The position numbers were made by a program, and so were the translations under genes. A stretch of 5,309 bases of DNA from Opitutia bacterium (GTDB taxonomy: Bacteria > Verrucomicrobiota > Verrucomicrobiia > Opitutales > Opitutaceae). The stretch is from the NCBI GenBank assembly GCA_003157575.1, contig PMKA01000113.1:1-5309 (forward strand). The letters run 5' to 3'. Shown one piece after another: positions 1 through 5,309 of this stretch. The notes beneath the pieces were generated by a model. The model ran no database searches. It was not told the DNA's origin and worked only from the letters and a program-made list of their open reading frames with translations. Positions within the stretch are counted from its first letter, which is position 1. Each line of letters opens with the position of its first letter.

Positions 1-1
1 G

Positions 2-292
2 CCGATCATCCAGGAGTTCAAGATCCGCGGACTCGGCAGCAGCACGTTGCATCTGGCCTATGTCGGCATCGGTCTGCTCGACGGGGTCGTGGACCACAAT
101 GTGCGGGTGTGGGATATCGCCGCGGCGCACGCCATTGCGCTCGGCGGCGGGGCGGAGGTCCACTACCTGAAGAACAATCCGTTCCCGTTGCGGCAATTCG
201 ATCTCCAGGCGCCGCGCATCCACTATCTCGCGGGCAATGCGGCCGTCTGCACGCGCCTGAAGGAAGTGCTGGGCCCCGCCGCCTACACCTGA
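2..292 (+). CDS. Inositol monophosphatase family protein, C-terminal part (5' end outside window)
   Basis: The reading frame is open from the left edge and gives 96 residues before a TGA stop. It matches the C-terminal region of the inositol monophosphatase (IMPase/SuhB) superfamily. After a GLGSSTLHLAYVGIG segment comes LLDG, and then VWDIAAAHAIALGGGAE, which corresponds to the family's second signature (WDxAAG...AGG). The Asp of WD (bases 113-115) is the residue that in the family binds the third metal ion. These enzymes are soluble Mg2+-dependent phosphatases acting on inositol phosphates, or on related sugar phosphates or PAP. The substrate-determining and first metal-binding parts (the GDP/DPxDGT region) lie outside the window, so the substrate cannot be named. 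The gene converges on the nuclease gene opposite, and their last 10 bases overlap. The superfamily is secure; suhB, cysQ or a histidinol-phosphatase type cannot be separated here. Confidence 0.88.
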   Translation, partial: PIIQEFKIRGLGSSTLHLAYVGIGLLDGVVDHNVRVWDIAAAHAIALGGGAEVHYLKNNPFPLRQFDLQAPRIHYLAGNAAVCTRLKEVLGPAAYT

Positions 293-1641
293 TAAAGCTG
301 CAACGGCACCGGATCGAGGATCTTGGTCTGCGGCAATTTTCCGGCCAGCGTTTGCCCCATCCAGGCGCGCGCCGGTGGATCGCCGTGGGTGAGGACGATG
401 GCCCGGGGCTGGCATTGCGTGGCGAAATCGACCAGTTCGTCGCGGTCGGCATGGCCGCTCAATTCGAAACGTTCCACGTGCGCCTTGAGCTTGGTCTTCA
501 GGTTGAGCTCGTCGAAAAGGAAGGTCTCGCCCGTCTTCGCCGCCAGTATCCGGCCGCCGGGCGTGTCGGGATCGCAATAGCCGACGAAACCGAGCGTGTT
601 CCGCGCGTTGCCTGCGAGACCGGCGGCGATGGTATACGACGGGGTCCGCTCCACGACCATTCCGCTGCTCACGATGTAGAGCGCGCTCGCCTCCGGCAGG
701 CTGCCTGGATCGAGCTTACGCGGGAGGTGGCGCACCTTCAGATCCTTCAGCGTCTGGCGGGTGAAATTCACCTGCTTCGTCCTCCGCGTCATCTCGTCAT
801 AGTAATCGCAGAGGTCGAGGCCCAGTCCGGAGACGTAGATCGGACAGTCGGCCAGACGGCCGAACTTCCGCGCGTCGTTGACGATCGAGAGGATCTCCTG
901 CATCCGGCCAAGCGCGAAGGTCGGAATCAGCATCGATCCCCCGCGCTGAATGGTGTCGTTGATGACGCTGACAAGCCGTGCGACTTCGTGCGCCCGGTCC
1001 TTCCCGGCCGGACGTTCAGTCGTGCAGCGGGTCGTCTCCGTCACGAGGGTGTCGAACCTGTCGATCGGAAACTTGGCCGCCGGACACGTGCGCTGGGCGC
1101 CGAAGAGGACGTCGCCCGTGAAGAAAAGCTTCCGGTGCTTGTGGTGAATCTCGACCCCGGCGGCGCCTGCAACATGGCCGGCCTGATGGAAGATAATCTC
1201 GATATCGTCGTGGGCGCCGTGGAAATTCTTCGCGTGGCCGTAGGGCAGGGGGGTGAAGCGGCCGGCGCAGCGGTCGATCTCGTCGTGGCTGAACAGCGGA
1301 TAATCGGGGATGTTGTCCTCGGCCCGCTGGCGCTCCATGACACTGGCGGAGTTGTGCAGCATGCGCTCGATGAGCATGTGGCTGGGCTGCGTCATGATCA
1401 CCGGAACGCGGGGTTGCTCCCGGAGGAGAATGGGCAGGCTGCCGATGTGATCCAGGTGACAATGGGTGATGATGACCAGATCCAGCGCGACGCCCCTCAG
1501 GGGGCTGAAGTCGGGAGCCGCCGCACGGCCGGTCTTCTTTGGATGCAATCCGCAATCCAGGACCAGCTTCAGGTCCCCGAGCTGGATGTAGTGACAGTTC
1601 GCTCCGATTCCGCCGTCACGGTTGAGGTCGATTAACTTCAT
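283..1641 (-). CDS. MBL-fold beta-CASP nuclease, CPSF/Ysh1-like (probable RNase)
   Basis: This 452-residue protein has the full domain order of the beta-CASP branch of metallo-beta-lactamases: a split MBL domain, an inserted beta-CASP domain (about residues 200-380) and a C-terminal Zn-dependent metallo-hydrolase segment. The zinc ligands are visible. Motif 2 is THCHLDHIG (H60, H62, D64, H65), motif 3 is GHVAGAAG (H156) and motif 4 is FTGDV (D177). Beta-CASP motif A is TETT (E202), motif B SGHAD (H397) and motif C THGD (H419). IPTFALGRMQE (239-249) is the usual IPxFAxGRxQE block. Relatives (CPSF-73, archaeal and bacterial CPSF-like proteins, RNase J) are cytoplasmic endo- or exonucleases that process or degrade RNA, so the same role is inferred. 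I chose the ATG at 1641 over a TTG at 1653 because MKLIDLNRDGG looks like the natural N-terminus; neither start has a Shine-Dalgarno. The gene lies 101 bases downstream of apaG on the same strand. The TPSYTIAAG and GYCDPDTPGG blocks differ from the usual GMLTGG and GYQxxGTLG. Confidence 0.9.
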   Translation of the reverse strand: MKLIDLNRDGGIGANCHYIQLGDLKLVLDCGLHPKKTGRAAAPDFSPLRGVALDLVIITHCHLDHIGSLPILLREQPRVPVIMTQPSHMLIERMLHNSASVMERQRAEDNIPDYPLFSHDEIDRCAGRFTPLPYGHAKNFHGAHDDIEIIFHQAGHVAGAAGVEIHHKHRKLFFTGDVLFGAQRTCPAAKFPIDRFDTLVTETTRCTTERPAGKDRAHEVARLVSVINDTIQRGGSMLIPTFALGRMQEILSIVNDARKFGRLADCPIYVSGLGLDLCDYYDEMTRRTKQVNFTRQTLKDLKVRHLPRKLDPGSLPEASALYIVSSGMVVERTPSYTIAAGLAGNARNTLGFVGYCDPDTPGGRILAAKTGETFLFDELNLKTKLKAHVERFELSGHADRDELVDFATQCQPRAIVLTHGDPPARAWMGQTLAGKLPQTKILDPVPLQLYQV

Positions 1642-1742
1642 TAAGGGCGGCAACTAGAAGGAGGGCATCCGTTGCGCGCAAGCTTTGCGGTGGATGGGCA
1701 TGACGTTGAGGCGGGAGTCCGCCGGATTTCGTCGGCAGATTC

Positions 1743-2123
1743 CTACGGGATCAACATGTCGAACGAATCGAGCATGACGTGAATGTGAGCGCCAAATTCG
1801 TCGACGCCATGAAAAACGCCCTGCACCCGCGCCTGGCAGCCGGTGACGTGATAACTGTTGTAGGAAAAGTGTTCGCCGGGTGCGAGGCGGGGGGTCTCTC
1901 CGACGATCTTGTCGCCTTCGACGACGATCCGGTCGCCGTCGGCCTGAAGGATCATCCACTTGCGTCCCAACAGCGTGACGGTGCGGTCGGACTGGTTCCT
2001 GATGGTGATGAAATAGACGAACGCGTGCGGCTTCCCTTCGGGCAGGCATTCTCCGCCGTGGTGGTGGACCAGCCGGTCGAGATGGGCCGTGAGGCCGGGT
2101 ATTTCAACGGAAGTTTGCGCCAT
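1743..2123 (-). CDS. apaG: ApaG domain protein
   Basis: The gene encodes 126 residues, the length expected for ApaG (E. coli ApaG is about 125). The body follows the family closely: FVYFITIRNQSDRTVTLLGR (residues 35-54) matches the family's YxITIRNxxxxxVxLLGRxW pattern. Next come VEGDKIVGETPRLAPGEHFSY with the conserved GxVG...P.L.PGE, then ARVQGVFHGVD (the MQGxYxM equivalent), and a hydrophobic end, DSFDMLIP, like the FxLAxP end of other members. ApaG is a small cytoplasmic protein with a fibronectin/immunoglobulin-like beta-sandwich fold and no established catalytic activity; in E. coli it is named for an operon with the Ap4A hydrolase gene apaH, which is not seen here. The ATG at 2123 (MAQTSVEIPG) gives a family-length product; the frame stays open further upstream, but nothing there looks conserved. 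No Shine-Dalgarno precedes the ATG. It is divergent from purH and may be co-transcribed with the beta-CASP nuclease gene downstream. Confidence 0.93.
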   Translation of the reverse strand: MAQTSVEIPGLTAHLDRLVHHHGGECLPEGKPHAFVYFITIRNQSDRTVTLLGRKWMILQADGDRIVVEGDKIVGETPRLAPGEHFSYNSYHVTGCQARVQGVFHGVDEFGAHIHVMLDSFDMLIP

Positions 2124-2289
2124 GCTTGTGGAGGCCGTGTGGTGAGGCGGAATTGTCGGAAAGGCGATGGGCCGGGCGGCACTTCCTCCTTCTACAATCT
2201 CCAGGAAGCCGTTGTTTTCAAGCGGGGCGTTGAGGGCGCACGGCTTTCGGCTTGCGGAAGCGGCGACAGGCCCGCACAAACACGCAGCT
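2124..2289. promoter_or_regulatory. Divergent intergenic region between apaG and purH
   Basis: These 166 bases separate two start codons that point away from each other, so promoters for both genes should lie here or just inside the flanking coding DNA. I could not find a convincing sigma-70 pair on either strand. The best -10-like hexamer for purH is TACAAT (2193-2198), but no TTGACA-like box lies 16-18 bases upstream. On the minus strand TTGAAA (2217-2222) has no acceptable -10 after it. No purine riboswitch or clear operator palindrome was seen. A purine-rich GAAGGAGG occurs on the minus strand (2185-2192) but is too far from the apaG ATG to serve it. The promoter role is inferred from gene orientation alone. 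Confidence 0.4.
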
Positions 2290-3837
2290 ATGGAAAAGCT
2301 GGCCCTTCTTTCGGTGAGCGACAAACGCGGCCTGGTCGAATTCGCGACGGCCCTCGTGAACCGGTTCGGGTACCGGCTTCTTTCGACGGGAGGCACGGCG
2401 AAGCTTCTTTCGGAGCGCGGCCTGCCCGTCACGGAGGTCAGCCAGCACACCGGTTTCCCGGAGATCATGGAAGGGCGCGTGAAGACGTTGCACCCAAAAA
2501 TCCATGGCGGCCTCCTTTGCCGTCGCGACAAACCGGAGCACCTGCGCCAGGCCGAGGTGAACGGCATCGCCCTCATCGACCTCGTTGTCGTGAATCTTTA
2601 TCCGTTTGAGGAGACGGTCGCCCGGCCGGGCGTCCATCTCGAGGAGGCCATCGAGAACATCGATATTGGCGGTCCGTCGATGCTGCGCAGCGCCGCAAAG
2701 AATCATGAGAGCGTGACCGTTGTGTGCGATCCGGCGGATTATCAGCCGGTGCTTGAGGCGATGGAATCGCCCGAGGCGCTTGCCCGGATCCGCCGCCGGC
2801 TCGCCCTGAAGGTCTTCCAGCGCACCGCCAGCTACGACGCCGCGATCTCCCGGTATCTCGAAGGCCAGATGGCGGAGCCGGATCTCGACGCGGTTGCGGG
2901 CTTCCCGTCTTCGCTGAACCTGACGTTTAAGAAGGCGTCGGGTCTGCGCTACGGTGAGAATCCCCACCAGAAGGCCGCGCTCTACGGGACGTTCTTCGAA
3001 CATTTTGAGCAGCTGCAGGGGAAGGAACTCAGCTATAACAACATTCTGGACATCACGTCCGCCACCTACCTGATCGGCGAATTCGAACGTCCCACGGTGG
3101 CGATCCTCAAGCACACGAATCCGTGCGGAGTGGCGAGCGCGGAGACGCTGCTCGCGGCATGGGAGCGCGCCCTGGCGACCGACCGCCAGGCGCCGTACGG
3201 CGGCATCATCGTGGTCAACCAGACGCTCGGAGGGGACCTGGCCGCGGCAATCGCCGGGATTTTCACGGAGGTGATCATTGCCCCGCGCTTCAGTGAGGAG
3301 GCGCTCGCGATCCTCGGGAAGAAGAAGAATCTGCGGCTCATGGTGGCCAGGAAGGGCCTGGGACCGGAATCGTTGCGCGAGGTCCGCTCGGTCATAGGCG
3401 GCGTGCTGATGCAGGATCGCGACGTCACGCTCGGCGACGTCTCCAGCTTCCGGGTGGCGACGAAACGACAGCCGACCCCCGCGGAGTGGGCGGCGATGCT
3501 TTTCGGATGGAAGGTCTGCAAGCACGTCAAATCCAACGCAATCGTCTACGTCCGCGGCGAGGAGACCCTCGGCATCGGCGCGGGGCAGATGGCGCGCGTC
3601 GACAGTTCGCGGATAGCAGTCTGGAAGGCGGGCGAGGCCGGACTGGATCTCAAAGGCTCGGTGGTGGCTTCGGAGGCACTGTTCCCCTTTGCCGACGGAT
3701 TGATCGCAGCGGCTGATGCCGGTGCGACGGCGGCCATCCAGCCGGGCGGCTCGGTGAAGGATGCCGAGGTGATCGCAGCGGCTGACGCACGCGGCCTCGC
3801 GATGGTGTTCACCGGGATACGGCACTTCAAACACTGA
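2290..3837 (+). CDS. purH: Bifunctional AICAR formyltransferase / IMP cyclohydrolase
   Basis: This 515-residue PurH, of normal family length (about 510-530), carries out the last two steps of de novo IMP synthesis in the cytoplasm. AICAR is formylated using 10-formyl-tetrahydrofolate, then FAICAR is cyclised to IMP. The N-terminal MGS-like cyclohydrolase domain (about residues 1-145) shows [39 protein letters not shown] (55-74), YPFE and [16 protein letters not shown]. The transformylase part shows [12 protein letters not shown] (219-230), GKELSYNN, the catalytic Lys-His pair in KHTNPCG (K274, H275), SNAIVY (415-420), [12 protein letters not shown] (428-439) and the terminal IQPGGS...FTGIRHFKH. 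The block usually written DPxSAFGG reads TDRQAPYGG here. The ATG at 2290 fits the family N-terminus ([12 protein letters not shown]); an in-frame ATG at 2167 would add 41 unrelated residues. No clear Shine-Dalgarno is present. It is divergent from apaG and followed after 67 bases by the M20 peptidase gene. The identification is essentially certain. Confidence 0.98.
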   Translation: MEKLALLSVSDKRGLVEFATALVNRFGYRLLSTGGTAKLLSERGLPVTEVSQHTGFPEIMEGRVKTLHPKIHGGLLCRRDKPEHLRQAEVNGIALIDLVVVNLYPFEETVARPGVHLEEAIENIDIGGPSMLRSAAKNHESVTVVCDPADYQPVLEAMESPEALARIRRRLALKVFQRTASYDAAISRYLEGQMAEPDLDAVAGFPSSLNLTFKKASGLRYGENPHQKAALYGTFFEHFEQLQGKELSYNNILDITSATYLIGEFERPTVAILKHTNPCGVASAETLLAAWERALATDRQAPYGGIIVVNQTLGGDLAAAIAGIFTEVIIAPRFSEEALAILGKKKNLRLMVARKGLGPESLREVRSVIGGVLMQDRDVTLGDVSSFRVATKRQPTPAEWAAMLFGWKVCKHVKSNAIVYVRGEETLGIGAGQMARVDSSRIAVWKAGEAGLDLKGSVVASEALFPFADGLIAAADAGATAAIQPGGSVKDAEVIAAADARGLAMVFTGIRHFKH

Positions 3838-3838
3838 A

Positions 3839-3872
3839 GTTTTCCGCGCTCGCGGAAAACCTGAAAGATTTT
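3839..3872 (+). terminator. Perfect inverted repeat just after purH, possible terminator or 3'-end hairpin
   Basis: Two bases after the purH TGA, the arms GTTTTCCGCG (3839-3848) and CGCGGAAAAC (3851-3860) are exact reverse complements separated by CT. In RNA this would form a stem of about 9 bp with a GCUC tetraloop. A run of four T (3869-3872) follows, but only after an 8-base gap, so this is not a textbook Rho-independent terminator. The weak A-U pairs sit at the base of the stem. It could stop transcription after purH, reduce read-through into the peptidase gene 3905-5275, or protect the purH mRNA 3' end. The hairpin is seen directly; its function is inferred. Confidence 0.55.
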
Positions 3873-3904
3873 GCCTAGACGGCCGATTTCGGGCAAGTTG
3901 GGGC

Positions 3905-5275
3905 ATGTTTGACCCGGTCGAAAAACTTAAGGAGTTCGTCCGCCACCCGAGCGTTTCGACGGACCCTGCGTACAAGGACGGGATGAGAGGGGCGCAGGAG
4001 TTTGTGAGCGGCCTGCTGCGTTCCCTCGGTTTCGCGGTGGAGGTCGTGAAGACCGACCTGCATCCGATCATCCTCGCGCAGCGCGACGGCCCCACGGAAT
4101 GGCCCCACGTCATCATCTACGGACATTACGATGTGCAGCCGCCGGATCCGCTGGGGCTCTGGAAGACGCCCCCGTTCGAGCCCATGGAGCGGGAGGGAAG
4201 GCTTTGGGGGCGCGGCACGGCCGACAACAAGGGCCCGTTGATGACGCACATCGCGGCGGTCGGCCGCCTGCTGGAGAAGCATCCGCGCCTGCCCTTGCGG
4301 ATAACGTTTCTCATCGAGGGCGAGGAGGAGACGGGGAGCCCCAGTTTCCTGCCGTTCCTGCGGAAATATAAGGAACGCCTGAATGGCGACTTTGTGTACC
4401 TTTCGGACACCGGGATCCCGCGCGAGGACCAGATGGTGGTCACGTGCGGCCTGCGCGGGCTCACGCTCTTCGAAGTCGAGGTGACAGGAGCGAAGATGGA
4501 TCTTCATTCCGGTCTGCACGGCGGCGTGCTGCGCAATCCGATCCAGGCGCTCACCGAGCTTTGCGCCACGCTTCATACGCCGGACGGCCGCGTGAACATC
4601 CCCGGTTTCTACGACGACGTTCGGGACGTGGCGCCATGGGAGCGCGAAGAACTCCGCAAGCTGGGAACCAGCGAGGCCGATTACCGCGAGTTCCTCGGCA
4701 TCCCCGCATTCCACATTCCGCCGGGGTACACGCCGTTCGAGGCGCTGCGCTTTCTGCCCACGCTCGAATTCAACGGGATTGGCGGCGGCTATCAGGGGGA
4801 GGGGAGCAAGACGGTCATTCCGAGCAAGGCGTTCGTGAAGATCAGCTGCCGGCTCGTGCCCGATCAGACGCCGCAGAAGATCCGCCCGCTGCTCTATGCG
4901 GCGATCCGCGAACGGATGCCGGCGGATGTTTCCTTCCGCATCATCGACCAGCACGACGGCATCCCGTACCTGGTTGTCCCGCCCGGCCGTTCAAACACGC
5001 CTGCGGACCAGCCGCCCCGGCTTGCGAAGGCGTTCCGGGTGATAGACGCGGCCGCGGGGGAGGTCTTCGGCCGTCCGCCGCTTTATCTCCGGGAGGGAGG
5101 AAGCGTGCCGATCATCGCCGACATCAAGCGCGTGCTCGGGCTGGACTCGTTGATGCTGGGATTGTTCCTGCCGGAGGACAATCTTCACGCGCCCAACGAA
5201 AGCTTCAATCTCCGGGTCATGCAGAAGGGATCGGCGGTCTCGGAGAAGATGTTGTCGGCATTGGCTGGAGTCTAG
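3905..5275 (+). CDS. M20 family metallo-dipeptidase (CNDP/Dug1-like)
   Basis: This complete 456-residue protein belongs to the M20 di-zinc peptidases, closest in style to the carnosinase/Dug1-type dipeptidases. Judged by family alignment, H74 in YGHYDVQPP is the first metal ligand and D76 orients the active site. D107 in [10 protein letters not shown] bridges the two metals. In EGEEETGS, E141 is the catalytic base and E142 a ligand. D168 (LSDTG) and H428 (HAPNE) complete the metal sites. H201 in DLHSGLHGG is the residue that in dimeric relatives reaches into the partner's active site. GGSVPI (398-403) is the usual substrate-binding loop. The lid/dimerisation domain spans roughly residues 185-340. 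There is no signal peptide or membrane segment, so it should be cytoplasmic, cleaving dipeptides or short peptides; the exact substrate cannot be read. The start ATG is preceded only by a weak GGGG stretch. It lies 67 bases after purH on the same strand, beyond the hairpin, so co-transcription is possible but uncertain. Confidence 0.94.
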   Translation: MFDPVEKLKEFVRHPSVSTDPAYKDGMRGAQEFVSGLLRSLGFAVEVVKTDLHPIILAQRDGPTEWPHVIIYGHYDVQPPDPLGLWKTPPFEPMEREGRLWGRGTADNKGPLMTHIAAVGRLLEKHPRLPLRITFLIEGEEETGSPSFLPFLRKYKERLNGDFVYLSDTGIPREDQMVVTCGLRGLTLFEVEVTGAKMDLHSGLHGGVLRNPIQALTELCATLHTPDGRVNIPGFYDDVRDVAPWEREELRKLGTSEADYREFLGIPAFHIPPGYTPFEALRFLPTLEFNGIGGGYQGEGSKTVIPSKAFVKISCRLVPDQTPQKIRPLLYAAIRERMPADVSFRIIDQHDGIPYLVVPPGRSNTPADQPPRLAKAFRVIDAAAGEVFGRPPLYLREGGSVPIIADIKRVLGLDSLMLGLFLPEDNLHAPNESFNLRVMQKGSAVSEKMLSALAGV

Positions 5276-5309
5276 CAGGAGCCTGTCGGACTTCGTCCTC
5301 CATGCTCTC
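5276..5309. other. Non-coding right edge, possible start of an intergenic repeat
   Basis: The 34 bases after the M20 stop hold no gene. They contain GGAC-TTC-GTCC (a 4-bp stem with a triloop) inside AGCCTGTCGGACTTCGTCC. The look is that of one arm of a longer intergenic inverted repeat or of a terminator region whose other half lies outside the window. Only one arm is visible, so the type cannot be decided. Confidence 0.25.

Noticed and set aside
109..1635. Open frame of 508 codons on the plus strand over the nuclease gene
   Set aside because: It is the complement of a gene with complete MBL/beta-CASP motifs; the predicted protein has no family-like segments.
1710..1723. Small hairpin GGCGG-GAGT-CCGCC between apaG and the nuclease gene
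   Set aside because: The stem is only 5 bp and no T run follows it on the minus strand, so it is not supported as an apaG terminator.
1952..2182. A 76-codon minus-strand frame starting GTG at 2182 behind GAAGGAGG (2185-2192)
   Set aside because: The purine run is only 2 bases from the GTG, too close for normal initiation. The frame overlaps apaG in another register, and the product is Ser/Pro/Arg-rich low-information sequence.
2193..2222. TACAAT (plus) and TTGAAA (minus) as promoter elements
   Set aside because: Neither has a partner hexamer at 16-18 bases, so single boxes like these are expected by chance.
2167..2289. N-terminal extension of PurH from an in-frame ATG at 2167
   Set aside because: The extra 41 residues do not resemble any PurH N-terminus; the family begins at the residues encoded from 2290.
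3701..3785. Exact 16-base direct repeat TGATCGCAGCGGCTGA at 3701-3716 and 3770-3785
   Set aside because: It encodes IAAADA twice, 23 codons apart in frame. Both alanine-rich helices are normal in the PurH C-terminus, so protein constraint plus codon bias explain it.
2218..4116. Long open frame of 632 codons on the minus strand across purH
   Set aside because: It is antisense to an unmistakable purH, rich in Arg/Ala/Pro-type composition from GC-rich complement codons, with no recognisable domain.
3875..4954. Open frame of 359 codons on the minus strand inside the M20 gene
   Set aside because: It is a shadow of the M20 peptidase coding sequence and shows no domain features.

Overview
The window is GC-rich, densely packed bacterial DNA with ordinary housekeeping content. 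It holds four complete protein genes and the 3' end of a fifth, with short gaps and no RNA gene, insertion sequence or CRISPR array that I can see. The style of the proteins (a bacterial CPSF-like beta-CASP nuclease beginning MKLIDLNRDGG, a PurH with the TDRQAPYGG variant, and almost no Shine-Dalgarno signals) suggests Verrucomicrobiota, perhaps Opitutales. That assignment rests on recalled family resemblance and was not searched.

Layout. At the left edge (2-292, +) is the C-terminal third of an inositol monophosphatase family protein. It converges on, and overlaps by 10 bases, a minus-strand metallo-beta-lactamase/beta-CASP nuclease gene (1641 down to 283). About 100 bases upstream of that gene, also on the minus strand, lies apaG (2123 down to 1743), so the two may be co-transcribed. 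A 166-base divergent gap (2124-2289) separates apaG from purH (2290-3837, +), the bifunctional enzyme for the last two steps of IMP synthesis. A perfect 10-bp inverted repeat starts two bases after the purH stop. After a 67-base gap comes an M20 family dipeptidase gene (3905-5275, +). The last 34 bases carry no gene and look like the start of an intergenic inverted repeat cut off by the window edge.

How the genes relate. Nothing links them into one pathway. purH belongs to purine synthesis, the M20 enzyme to peptide turnover, the beta-CASP protein to probable RNA processing or decay, and apaG is a small beta-sandwich protein of unclear role. I found no sign of a new multi-gene system. The points most worth a second look are the hairpin between purH and the peptidase gene, the diverged C-terminal motifs of the beta-CASP protein, the truncated repeat at the right edge, and a possible small ORF in the gap upstream of the nuclease gene.
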